DNA from: Xylogone sp. PMI_703
Taxonomy: Eukaryota > Ascomycota > Leotiomycetes
NCBI GenBank assembly: GCA_021399445.1
Contig: JAJTUQ010000005.1
Location: 4,278,001 to 4,342,000, forward strand
DNA: 64,000 nucleotides
Reading direction: 5' to 3'
In this document: positions 46,998 through 57,946 of the stretch, one piece after another
How positions within the stretch are numbered: position 1 is the first letter of the stretch
Layout of the letters: every line of letters starts with the position of its first letter
Made by a program: the position numbers and the translations under genes
The notes under the pieces: generated by a model
Database searches by the model: none
Told to the model about the DNA's origin: nothing
Seen by the model: the letters and a program-made list of their open reading frames with translations, nothing else

Positions 46998-49010
46998 CTA
47001 TACTTTGACATCTTCAATAATCTGTACAGTTCCATCCAGCTCTGGCTTTTCTGAACTACCAACTACCTCATCATCCGCAACAGTCTTGGCTTTTGCAACA
47101 TCTGATATCATACACTTATAGTGACGGAATTTCCTGGCAGGGACCTTTGCCTCAAACTAAATAACAGTCAACACAATACTCTTCTTAGGAGTATTATTAG
47201 ATTTCTTACCATCTCATCAATTTCTTCCAGTGTTCTGTCTTTAGTCTCGGGGAGGTAGAAATATATGAAGACGGCTGCAATAAGGCCTGAAGGGAGCCAT
47301 ATATAGCCATATCTCGGACTTTAAAGAGATTAGTGACCCATTAATTCATTCATATTAGAGCAAAAGAGAGTGATCGTTCTTACCCCCAGTTTAGAGAGCT
47401 TGGATTGATGAAATATGGTGCAGTGAAGGTTGCAAGCCACTGATTGTGTCAGAATAAGTCTACTCCTTTAAATTTAGGCATTACTCACTGCTCCTAAGAA
47501 TCCTACTCCTGCAGCTAAACCGAAAGTATAGGAGCGCAGACGTTGTGAAGGTATCTCACCACCAGCTAGCCAAGCAAATGGGCCAATTGCACCCTTAATT
47601 CTGATTAGTGCTCGTTATCTCTTATTTAGGAGTGATACATACGTTATACACCACCAGATAGACTATTGATATGCCGACTGTTGCCTTACCGGTACTCACA
47701 GTTCCTGGATGAACCGTATAAATGATAGCCATAATTAACTGGCAAATCGCACAAACAACTAAGCCCGTCGTTATAAACACTCGGCGACGGCCATACGGAA
47801 CTATGATTGCTAAGTTTATAAGAATAGCAACAACGCCAATGGCACTTAGAATGCACGAGTTCTCAAAGGCGTTTCCAACTTTAGCCATTTCGAAGAAGTA
47901 TGTTCCGAAAGCTGCATATCGTCAGTTGATATCTATTAAATCAATATTGATAGGATTTACCTATCAAATACATTGCTCCACAAGCAGCTTGTGTCGTCAC
48001 TGCTGCGACGGAAATAATGGTACGTCTGCGATCAACTGGGTTTCGGAACATGTCCATCCATGCTACTCCTTGGGCCATCTGCTTTTCAGTCTCAATCGCA
48101 ATCTGCATTTCCCTGAGCTCTGTTTCAACTGTCGCCTGATCTGACCTCAGCCACACGAGGGCCTTACGAGCCTTTTCAATTTCACCATGTTGTACTAGCC
48201 ATCTAGGGGACTCTGGAATGAACAAGAGCCCAATAGAAATAATTACAGGTACAATATATATGAGACACAGGGGAATCATATAAGACGCTCTGCTCAGTAT
48301 CTTCGATGTAAAGTTGTCAACAATGGTTCCAATGAGCGAACCGAGAGTGGTCCAAACAGTAAAGAACGATATCGACATTCCACGATAGCGAGCTGGGCAC
48401 ACTTCCTATTTAGAGAAGTTCTCAGTTTCATTCATCAAAATTGTAGAATATTGGTGACAAACCTGAAGGTATAGTTGGCCAAAAGTCATGAGAAAACCGT
48501 TGGCAAACCCAATGAGTGTTCTACCGACATAAAGAGCGGCAATATGAGTTGTACCCAACATTATGGAATTTGCAACGGCACATACAAGGCAGGCAATCCA
48601 GAGAGATGGTTTACGGCCAAGACCAACAGCCATCGGTCCTAGTTCCTCAATCAATATCATACCAGCCATCATTAAGATCATGGAGAGACTCACCAGCAAG
48701 TAATGACCCACAGAAAGCACCCAAAGTCATCAACGAGGATATCAACTGTTGTGCAGTTGTGGAAATATTGTATCCCACAGGAGAAGAAGGATCAACGTAG
48801 CCAAATACCTTCGCATCACGTTAGAGACAATTCATCTCAGCATTTAATTTTTCCTTGGAGACGACTTACCTTCAAAAAACCCACCATAGCTTGCATACCT
48901 CCAATCAAACCGAAATCAATGCCATATTGGAATGGAGACATAGATACCAGAAGGCATGCTAACATGCACTTCCAGTGGGCCATTAAGCCCTCGCTTTTGA
49001 TCTGCTCCAT
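46998..49010 (-). CDS. MFS sugar transporter (sugar porter family)
   Basis: Twelve-helix plasma-membrane proton-coupled hexose or glycoside porter; sugar not predictable. Nine exons on the minus strand: 49010-48870, 48808-48694, 48638-48463, 48405-47961, 47911-47643, 47593-47489, 47439-47384, 47312-47210 and 47156-46998; every phase agrees, 522 residues. Family signatures are QYGIDFGLIGGMQAMVGF in helix 1, GLGRKPSLWIAC (loop 2-3 GRK), PARYRGMS (before helix 5-6), IPESPRWLVQHG (PESPRxL) at the start of the central loop, PYGRRRV (loop 8-9), GEIPSQRLRSYTFGLAAGVGF and PETKDRTLEEIDEMFEAKVPARKFR (PETK) after helix 12. Transporters of this family usually have fewer introns. Shares a 748-bp promoter with the P450. 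Confidence 0.93.
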
Positions 49011-49758
49011 TTTGAGATATCAATATGGATTGAAACACAGCTTACCTCCTTTTCGACCCTGCAGTGAGAACAAGAGGAAACAAAGGAACAATGGAAGGGA
49101 AAAGCAGACATATTAATCAGAACCCACATTTGGTATGTTACATTAATTGAGCAAGCATTGATGTCGATCTCGAACCTTCAGCGCCTATTCATTGGCGGAG
49201 CACCCAAATGCAACCCATAAGCAATGGCCATTCACCCAGCTTGGCAAAATACAGTATCGGCTTTACTGCGCCGATCAACCCCATGGGGATAAATTCGATA
49301 GTGCGGAGAAACCGCGGTTGCATTAGAGTTTGGGTTCCATCAAACTGGATTTGGACAGGTAAAGACCTATTCCTAACTTGGCATGTCGGGAAATCCCCAT
49401 GGTGCGGAACACTTATCCGCGAGATCAAGAACATTTGCCCTAAAATTATAACTGCATTGGGTGTTTTCTGTTTGTTACCCAACAGTCCTCGTTGGAATGT
49501 GCTGATACGACCGCCAATATAATTCTAAGAACCCAAAATGAGGGGTATATGCATGGGATACAGGGGAAACTTCCCAAATCTACAAAAGGAGGACCTCGCC
49601 CCACGAGATATCTGTAAGGTGGGGCATATCATGAGATCAGCCCCGTCCTAGATCTATAGATACAATAATAGAGTATCCTTGGCTTTGCGTGGCTCAATTA
49701 AACAGCTTAGAAAACATTAGCTGAAGAAACGCAGCATTGATCTCTGCCAGAAGTCCCT
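49011..49758. promoter_or_regulatory. Shared divergent promoter sugar porter / P450 with inverted CGG sites
   Basis: 748 bp between ATGs. Contains CGG-N5-CCG at 49304-49314, CGG-N9-CCG at 49405-49419 (extended as GCGGA...TCCGC) and a perfect palindrome CCCCATGGGG at 49279-49288. Inverted CGG triplets are the classic sites of Zn2Cys6 dimers. Confidence 0.55.
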
Positions 49759-51558
49759 ATGATACTGGACAGGTTCACTGGGGTCTCGGCCTTGGCCGGC
49801 TTCAATGGCATTTCCGCTCTTTCCCCGAAGATGCTGGTGGTTGTGGCTTTAACAATCATTCCAATAGGCGTAATTCTTGTCGATTATGCTCGTATGTTAT
49901 TGCTGCGAAGGAAGATGGTAAGATATCCCCATAAACATCTTAAATTGATATTTATCAAACATTAGCCTCCGGGCCCATTGCCCTGGCCAATTATCGGGAA
50001 TACCTTCAGTTTACCAGATACGAAGCCGTGGATATACTTCGAAGAGCTTGCTCTGAGGTACAAGTCCCCAGTGATCACTTTTTGGATCGGTCGAAATCCT
50101 ACAGTATGGCTCAACGATGCGAAATCAGCCTCGGAGCTCTTAGATAAGCGTGCGGCGACGATCTCATCGAGGCCGAGGATGATTGTGTTCGGCGAACTCT
50201 CATTTGATCAATCAAGCCTTGTTTCAATGAGATATGGTGATAGGTTTCGAGTACACAGGAAACTAACCCACATGGGCATTGGTATGCAGCAGGTGAAGAA
50301 CTACCAGCATATCCAGAGTGATGAAAATAAAGTCGTCCTCTATGAACTTCTTAATGATTCCGAGAACTATGTTGGACATCTGGAAAGGTATGCTGCAAGT
50401 GTGGTCTCAATTATTGGATTCGGGCGGAGAATTCAGAAGATAGATGATCCCATAATAACGGAAGTTATCGCTTTGATGCAGCATGCGGCGGAGTTGAACG
50501 TTCCAGGAAAGAGCTTCCCTATGTTAATGGAAACATTCCCAAGTACGTATTCTCATTCTCCACGCTCAGGCTAGTCTAATACCTGGGCAGTTTTAGCTAG
50601 GTTCCCGAACTGGATGGCACCTTGGAAAAAGGGGCTAGGTGCCATACGAGGTCGTAACTTCTTCTATGCGTTAGCAGAAGAGGCTGCAAATAGTACAGAA
50701 GATATAGAGTGCTACGCTAAACAACTTTTCCGAGAAAGGGAGAAATACAATCTCACTGACCTAGAGCTTTCCAGTTTAGCTGGAAACTTGTTTGGTGCAG
50801 GAAGTGACACTTCAAGTTCAACATTAATAACTTTTATCCTCGCTTGTTGCGCATTTCCGGATTTCTTGCCCAAAGCATGGGAGGAGCTGGACAGGGTTGT
50901 TGGATCACACCGTGAGCCTACCTTTGAAGATGAGCCTAACTTAGTGTACGTGAAAGCCGTTGTTAAAGAAACTCTCCGTTGGCGGTCCGTGGCAATTCTT
51001 GGGGGTCAGCCCCATGCCCCCATTCAGGACGAAGTATATAACGGTTATTTAATCCCGAAGAACACTTGGGTTCAAGGCAATATTTGGGCAATCCATAGGA
51101 ATCCAGAAAACTTCCCTGATCCTGATAGATTCAACCCTGATCGGTATTTGAAGAACGATCCCGATTATAGACCGTTCCCTAATGAACGTGGCTATATGAC
51201 CTTTGGATGGGGCAGACGGGTCTGTGTTGGGCAGGCACTTGCCGAACAGGGAGTCTTCATCAGCATAGCCAGATTGCTCTGGGCTTTCAAAATCAGAAAA
51301 GCGGTAGACGGAAATGGCAATGAAATTCCGGTGGACATCTTTGATTACACGTAAGTTGGCTGCCTATTTACCCCTGAATGAACTGACTTGTATAGAAATG
51401 GTCTTAACATGCGCCCGAACCCGTTCAAATGTAGAATTGAGCCCAGAAGTGATGAGATTAGAAGAACCATTGAGCGTGAAGGTCAAGAGGCACTTGGTAT
51501 CCTCTCAATATATAACGGAGAGACGAAATATAGAATTAGTACTTACCCTCGAAAATAA
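49759..51558 (+). CDS. Cytochrome P450 monooxygenase
   Basis: Microsomal class II P450 of the fungal group often annotated O-methylsterigmatocystin oxidoreductase-like; substrate unknown. Exons are 49759-49917, 49966-50542, 50591-51350 and 51396-51558, 552 residues. The N-terminal anchor (MLVVVALTIIPIGVILVDYA) is followed by basic LLLRRKM and the hinge PPGPLPWPIIGN. I-helix is AGSDTS (315-320), ExxR is ETLR (372-375), the PERF region is FNPDRYL, and the heme loop is FGWGRRVCVG with C457. A second acceptor choice before exon 3 was made because it gives METFPILARFPNW, the usual form. The C-terminal ~60 residues (RRTIEREGQEAL) are charged. All catalytic motifs are intact, so an active enzyme is expected. 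Confidence 0.95.
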
Positions 51559-51817
51559 GTATTCAGGGGTCGAATCTATCTCGCACATCAGGCTGCTCTC
51601 ATTAAATCAAATAATAGAATCCACATATTGTATCTTCATAGTAAGTTCCCTGTGGACTAGTAAGAGCATATTGGCTTAAGAAAGCCAAGCCGCCATAGTA
51701 AGTATGACTATGACACAATGTCTCCTTTATACTCTATTTCAAATTTCATGTTCAATACTATCCACGCGTGGTGTACCTTCTAAGCAAATACGACCAAATT
51801 CCGCCACCATTTCAACC

Positions 51818-52632
51818 TTATCTCATTAGCATGATCTCCTCTGCCTGTTCTGGAGTGTGACCTACACATTGTTGTACCAGTTCAATATCCTCCTTTCTTA
51901 TTCCTACTCTTCTTGCCCCTCTCAGGTGCCATGCAGTTAAAAGGGGTAGATTCTGGATCATGATGCCTGACAAGACAATCAACTCAGTCTCAATCGGCCC
52001 AAGGATGCTGTGGTCGGAAAGATAGAATCCGTATGAGATCTCTTTGGTGATAAATTCGAAATCTCTATGAGCAGCCATTGGATTTATTGATGCAGCTTCA
52101 TTTTGCTGATAGATCGCACTTAACCATTTTTCGCCCCTTGCTCTATTCTCAGGACCAGATTTCCAGTGTTCTCTAGAAGACTAGTTAGCCTCTTTTTATC
52201 CATTGGAGCTGAAAGACAATTTCAGAAAAGAACACTCCTACAACCTTGAACAAGAATACTCTTTATCTTCTGGCCGCTCAACTTTCGCAATAGCATAAAT
52301 TGCTTGAAGCGGTTTGCACACCCCTTGAATGGATACGGTTTTGACTAATGCCTCGCGCATACGGCGTATGAGAGCTTTTCTGGAATCAGAAGTCTCATAA
52401 GGCGGTTTACTGATGAGGTATGAGTAGAGTGTTGCCGCATGATCAGGATAGATATAACATAGAGATGCAAGCTATATTCATTCAGCCATATAATAGCGAG
52501 ATTTTGCATGGTGATACAAACAACTACTAAGTACCACTTGTCTTCACCCAGTGATTGATAAGGGAACTTCTTTTCTAGTGCCTTGAAGAGGTCTGTTACC
52601 TCTTCAAGAGGCTGATTCTTTGTACTAGCCAT
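51818..52632 (-). CDS. Carboxymuconolactone decarboxylase/AhpD-like protein
   Basis: Small all-helical AhpD-like-fold protein; activity unclear. Exons are 52632-52528, 52471-52245 and 52172-51818, 228 residues. The last intron has a clear GCTAAC branch site. Recognisable stretches are LASLCYIYPDHAATLYSYLIS, KALIRRMREALVKTVSIQGVCKPLQAIYAIAK (the core CMD helix pair), EHWKSGPENRARGEKWLSAIY, and LSGIMIQNLPLLTAWHLRGARRVGIRKEDIELVQQC. The peroxidatic CxxC/His set of true AhpD is not present; only a single Cys in QGVCKP lies in the core, so a peroxidase role is not supported. Similar genes are common in fungal metabolic clusters next to P450s. Here it lies tail-to-tail with the P450 (259 bp apart). 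Confidence 0.8.
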
Positions 52633-53613
52633 ATCATACGACTGAAGTCTATTGCTTAGATGGAAACACCGCGGGTTTCGTGGTTATTCTATATACCCGA
52701 TGTCGGAAGGAATTGACAACCGAATATACGACATCGGTGTAACCATTGGAGAATGCCTTCCGGGCTTATCCAATTATATAGGGTCACTAACGTGTCATTA
52801 TCTGGAATTACGGAGTGTATGTTTTGGAACCTAGCAAGGGTTAAACTTCGTGCTCACAAGTGAGATCGCTTTTCAAATCCCTGTAAAATTTCAAATCTGA
52901 CCCTCTTTGATTATTAGTCAAAATTCGAATAAATTCGATAAAAGTCTATAGAATCATGGGAAAGAGGTTTTCTCTTATGAAGTTATATATGTAGCTCTTG
53001 TTTGAATTTAGTCAAAAACAAGGGTTGTATAACTTCAAAGTTAAGATGTTCTTGGCTTTCGGTTCTCATGTATAGATTAAGCGACACCTGTGAGTGAAAT
53101 AATTTACTGTAGAGTAACATTACACTAAAGCATCAATCAATGTATACTGTAATCTGTAAAGCAGTTAGTCGACGTTTTATAATTTTGATTATGTAGTTTA
53201 TTAATCATTAAGTCTTACTATCTATAAGATATCAATTTTTTGAAAAAGATGAGTTTCGTGATTTTGTGATGGTCCCAAAACTTTAGGCAGGGATTGACCA
53301 TGTGTTGGCATGATTGTCAACTGTAGCTCTTACAGCTCTGACCGCTTCAGACCCACAGATGATTACAGAGGAGGCTTACTGTTCCATAAGCCAGGTTACT
53401 TAATCATGCCTTGCAAGCCCAGACGCCGTGTTAATTGTGTATGAGTATTAAACGTAGAAAGGTGTGTCGTATTATTGAAATTAAATGAAAGTGTACAAAT
53501 CACCACACGTGATTTGATTGGGTTGATCGCAGCTGCAAGAAACTAACATTTTGCCCAGTTGTAGCTCGCTTCTTTCGTCACCATGCTATCAGCTTCACCA
53601 TTCACTCCACATC
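52633..53613. other. AT-rich intergenic region with an imperfect inverted repeat
   Basis: 981 bp between divergent genes. 52.85-53.3 kb is very AT-rich and contains the hairpin-like inverted repeat listed separately. No ORF of interest. Confidence 0.5.
52979..53036. repeat. Imperfect 20-25-bp inverted repeat
   Basis: Left arm 52979-53003 (GAAGTTATA ... CTTGTTT) matches the reverse complement of the right arm 53016-53036 (AAACAAG ... TATAACTTC). The outer 9 bp and inner 7 bp are perfect, with a 12-nt loop. Could be a small foldback/MITE relic or a transcript hairpin. Confidence 0.5.
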
Positions 53614-53711
53614 ATGGAACTGGATCCCATCAAGGCGATTCAGGACAGTCGGCCGCCCGTGACGGATTATCTAACATACTTGACAATCTTAGAATCACAC
53701 CTGTCTGCTAA
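53583..53711 (+). promoter_or_regulatory. Overlapping upstream ORF (42 codons) at the YBP-type gene
   Basis: ATG in good context (CACCATGC) 31 bp before the main ATG and in another frame. It runs 42 codons to a TAA at 53709-53711, inside the main coding region. It would repress main translation if present in the mRNA. Confidence 0.4.
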
Positions 53712-55572
53712 GATCCTTCCACAATTACACGAAATCCTTCAAGATGAGGAATTAGTCCAAAATATTGGATGGGATCTGATCCATTTATTACTACCTATTA
53801 AAGGTAGCGAGAGCTGCCTCTTTACTATTGCCAGATTAGGAAACCCAAGGGAAGCTGTCCTAAAAGTAACTGAGTCTCTACAGCTGCTGCCCATAGATGA
53901 GCCTGGAGACGCAGAAGAGGATGCATCAAATCAAGGTGATGAAGCGGAGACGGCTAAGCAAGAGAATGAAGAGCCAACCAATATAGAGAAGTTCTGCACA
54001 CTTATTGGCCTTCTCTCTATTTTATTACCCAGAATCAAGACTAAATATCCTTCGCGCTTTCTTTCAACATCATTGATCGCCGTCCTACGCGCATTTCGGC
54101 CTTCTGCTCAGGCAGCTCTCTCAGTTATTACTTTCGTACAGAGTCTATCAGGGATTAAGCGTCCACAATTACCTAGTCGTAAGTCAGATGCCACAACTGC
54201 AACGGCAGTTTCATCCGGGGATGTATCGGGTGTGCGGGCACCTGATCCTGAGGCTCAAGAAGAAGATCCCAGGGAGGCAGCTATACAAAAGAAATTGCTC
54301 CAGTCTTTTGTTACCTATATCCTAGAAGATTATATAAATGAAAACCCGGTTGAATGGGCTCCCCGCTTACTAGAATCATTTGATCCATCAAAAGTAGTTG
54401 TTGGGAAAAAGAGTTTGGCGGAAGCATTCAAAGTAGAACCTGACCTCCAGATGAGAGACACAGTAGCTGGGCAACTTTTGGTGAGTAACGGTTAAGCTTT
54501 CTCTCCGATCAGATTATTTACTGAATTCGTGTAGGCCCTATCTCGAGATCTTGAATTGCTGAATTATGATACTCTCTTTGAGACTATCTACAAAGAAGAA
54601 TCAGAGACCGAGGCCGAGAATGATGAAGAAGAAGAACACTACCCCTCATCTCCCGAGGCTATTCCATTGTCTCCAGGAGGTTGTTTGTTCCTTGTTTCGT
54701 CAATGATATTCTCCTCGATTTTATTCGAGTCAAAAAGTACTATGCCGAGTCTCTCAATCTTTCCTGACCATGAAAAGTTGGTTAAACGCTTTATTGGTAC
54801 AGCGGGCCCACCAACTACAGGCAGTGAACCAGCTGGCATTATTGACGCTGTTGCTGCTATTGGTCTCTGGCTGGAACACAATAACAAGTTCGTATCTGGC
54901 CCACTTGAGGATGATGATTTCCTCCAGCACCTGCAATCACTTTCCCTACTATCAGCGAACAGTACCTTACCAACGTTGCGCTATGCATGCCATGTTCTCA
55001 CATCATCAATATTGCATGCCCACCCTGACGACCGGGTAAGGTTGGCATTCATTACCGACACACTGGAGCATTGTCCTTATGAAACTCTCAAAGAATCGGC
55101 TATTGGCTGGCTAAAGGACGAGCTAATAACGGCTCAGACTCGAAAGTCTGATAATGTGTTCTCTTCAAGTGCCGCAATTACCGCTGTGGTACCATATCTC
55201 TTCCCGGAGACACCATCAATTGAAGAACATAGTACCGATGAATTAATCCAAGAACTCATGCAAGGTTATCCACTTCACATGGGTATCCTCAATTTCTTAT
55301 ACTTCCTAAGCGGAAAGGTGTACTCTGACCTTGTGCCCTCAGGGTTAATACAGACCTCAAAGGAAGCATATGTGTTGCCTCTACAGGAAGTCTTGAAGAA
55401 ATGTCTACAAGACCTCGAGCAGGAAACCCCCACCGAAGAAAGTAGTGACGATGTTGGCCACGCGGAGATGCGACTCCTTGGAGATCAGTTATCCAGGGCC
55501 TCTACACAAGTAGAGCTACAGTTGCTTAGTGAGAGGCTTGCACTATATCTCACGAAGATTCAGGACTTGTGA
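53614..55572 (+). CDS. YAP1-binding-protein-like (DUF1760, YBP1/YBP2 family)
   Basis: Helical-repeat protein of the DUF1760 family. Yeast Ybp1 supports oxidation of the Yap1 stress regulator by peroxide, and Ybp2 is kinetochore-linked. Exons are 53614-54480 and 54535-55572 (54-nt intron), 634 residues. The start MELDPIKAIQDSRPPVTDYLTYLTILESHL is typical of the family and is the first ATG in this frame. IGWDLIHLLLPI and FCTLIGLLSILLPRIKTKYPSRFL match family helices. Acidic linkers occur at about 95-130 and after the splice (EEEHYPSSPEAIPLSPGGCLFL). The C-terminal half is helical without known catalytic residues. Tail-to-tail with the dienelactone hydrolase. Confidence 0.87.
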
Positions 55573-55777
55573 TCTACGCAGTGCATCTCGTTATAATGGG
55601 ACTATTAGATCAAAAAAGATATATTTCACTTCACAAACCGATATGAAACTTAGTTTACGCAGTGAAATTATAAGGAATACAGTGATCTCCTACTATGTAA
55701 GAAAAGACACTGGTATATTTGTGTTTAGTGATTCATCATGAATTACCATACGTAATTTTGGCGGCCTATCAAATCCT

Positions 55778-56770
55778 CTATAGGTACTTGCTGAAGAACT
55801 TCGCCAATTGGTTATACCTGCAATTATATAATCAGCCTTGGCAATGACCGCGTATAAAAATGGGATTTCTACTTACCCTCTCTCATATTCCTTTAGGTTC
55901 TCCTCGTTCTTCAAATCGGCTCTTGCGCCCATCCACCCATGGTGCATAGTAGCGTAAGTTTCAATCTCTCCAGTTTTTCCATTTCCTGAGGCGAAGATTT
56001 TTTCGTATTCTTTTACTTGGTCAGCAGGTTCATCCTTGGATGCCAAGACTATATGTGGAATAGTGATTTTTTCAGCGTCCTCTTTTACCACGAGACTATG
56101 GATGAGTTAGCAGTGATAAACTGAGTTTCCATTGAGGGGATTGGCTGTACCCTGGGTGGACCTGTCCGGAAGCTTTGAACGGTGTGCCAGGGCCAGAAGT
56201 CAAGGCACACATCTAGATGCAATTGTCAATGAAATGCTTAGGTAGGTATAAGAGAAGTTTATAATCACCTTGCCTCCCCAGCAGAGACCAAAAGCGCCCC
56301 AGCTCTTAACGTTAGGGAATTTCTTCTTCGTTTCCTCAACGACATTGAGAAATACAGGGGTGTGGTTCTCAAAGTTCAGAGCCCATGCCAAGAACTCATC
56401 CTTCTTCTTTGTGTTCTCCTCAGTAGTATTTACAAACCATTGATGGTCACAATAGTTTCCTTTGAAGCAATCGGGAACCAAAACCACTGCGTTCAAGGCG
56501 TGTGACAAGGCATCTGCACCTTGGAGTGTCTGAGGTGCGAGGCCGAAGATATCATATACGTCAAAGATTCCAATTGTTGCATCTTCTGGGCCAGTGATGT
56601 CTGTTTCTTGAGTTAGAATTCAGGCGGTATGCATCAATTGTCTACTGCTGCATTGGTAGGAGAAACAAAAGCTTACATGTTTTGAGACCTGCAACTTCTG
56701 TCCAGCGGCCTTTGGTAACATATCCTTCGGCTATGACAGGTGGGATCGTTCTGCAAGCTTCGCAAGTCAT
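55778..56770 (-). CDS. Dienelactone hydrolase family protein
   Basis: Alpha/beta-hydrolase with a Cys-Asp-His triad; family members open enol-lactones in aromatic catabolism, but fungal substrates vary. Exons are 56770-56677, 56600-56269, 56212-56151, 56095-55877 and 55817-55778, phases consistent, 248 residues. Features: MTCEACRTIPPV start, then IGIFDVYDIFGLAPQTLQGADAL, VVLVPDCFKG, nucleophile GLCWGG (C138), VHPGLVV, acid ASKDEP (D184) and base MHHGWMGARADL (H215). Ending YNQLAKFFSKYL. Cys rather than Ser as nucleophile places it in the DLH class. The second-last donor region contains GGGTAAG, so the exon-4 end could shift by one base; the model given keeps the frame. Confidence 0.9.
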
Positions 56771-57510
56771 TTTTCTTTGCCTTAGTTATCTCCTCTAGAA
56801 AATATCTCTGTTAGAATGGGTATGGTATTCTGTTCAATCTGAGAACTGTTGAAGAATTTTATCTTGGTTCACATATATACTGACTGGTGGAGACGGCATT
56901 CCTAGATTTCCGTACTATCCATTCGGATATAGTCTGGAGATAATCGGCTCGGGAGCTAATAGCAACCGATATTGAAAGCTCCTCATACAGGAAGGCCAAG
57001 GTCAACAGCATCAAGTGGGGTATAGAAATCGTCCCGCCTGTGTGCTTGCGTGCTCCCGGAATCTTGCAGAGACTACTCACAGATCGTAATAAGCCTAGAT
57101 CATGGGAGAGACGAACCATGGAATTAACTATTCTGCTGTGAAACGCGCTTCTATATGTACGCCTCGTAACTTCCAAGATGAGTAGGCATACGGACATGCA
57201 TACATCTATGAGCCTACGTATACCTGGAATAAAGACAAAAAATATTTGAAGGATTCATTAGACTCTTGGCTTAATCCAAAATATGTTACATTCTCGTCCC
57301 ATAAAGGAAATTGGCAAATTGACAACCTGTGTCACAATCCAAAGTAGTTGCAAGCGTCGTCGTGGCCGACTCTGCCTGGTGCCGAGTCCAGCAACACCAT
57401 ACCCAGCCGCATTATCATAGATACCAAAAACGTTGTTAAATATTAAAAGGCACTCAATAGGCCAACGTGATAGTGGACACAGAATATCATAATTAATACA
57501 GAAATCAAAA
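56771..57510. other. Intergenic region with an unplaced minus-strand ORF
   Basis: 740 bp upstream of the dienelactone hydrolase. A 112-codon minus-strand ORF (56859-57197) has no recognisable motif and is not called a gene. Confidence 0.4.
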
Positions 57511-57946
57511 TTACTTCCTCTCTTCCAAACGATCGGTCTTGTTGTCAGTGCTCGCGCCGGACTGAGAGCCTTCTGGTTCTGGTTCTGGTTTATGATCTTC
57601 TTTTGCTTCCGACAAATTGTTATTATATAGTTCTGATATGATTGTTCCCAATAGCTTACTCACCCGGGATTTGGTCGGCCTTGCCCTTCTTTGGGTGAGT
57701 TTCAGGCTATTGGACTTCAATTAGCCTCTCTTCAATTCCAAAACTCCAAAATATTCAGCTGAGTGAAGTAACCTTTATCGACGGGCTAGAATAGAAGTCA
57801 TCTTTAAACTTCCGAGGAAATAGGCTATTTGGATTAAGTAAAGCAGGACCGTATGTGTATGCCGAGAAATGACCATGGGAGTCACTTGACGCGGGAGAAG
57901 CCGGATAGTCTAAAAAAGGAACATATCGGGGTTGTGCTGCCTCCAT
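57511..57946 (-). CDS. Hypothetical small protein, two-exon model
   Basis: Not recognised. Model: 57946-57773 and 57714-57511, 125 residues, ATG-started. The first exon is aromatic and Ser/Pro-rich (RYVPFLDYPASPASSDSHGH); the second is strongly basic (KLTQRRARPTKSR), then acidic with Glu-Pro repeats (EPEPEPEG) and ends DRLEERK. The join crosses a 58-nt intron whose only branch-like site (GCTAAT) is very near the acceptor, so the structure is uncertain. The basic/acidic layout hints at a nuclear protein, but no DNA-binding domain is visible. It may be the end of a longer gene with exons further right (to about 58.1 kb). Confidence 0.33.

Noticed and set aside
46998..52632. A complete secondary-metabolite cluster
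   Set aside because: No backbone synthase or cluster regulator is present; only a looser gene-group hypothesis is kept.
56859..57197. 112-codon minus-strand ORF upstream of the dienelactone hydrolase
   Set aside because: Vaguely like middle-domain helices of fungal regulators but no motif, no joining exons and no zinc cluster nearby.
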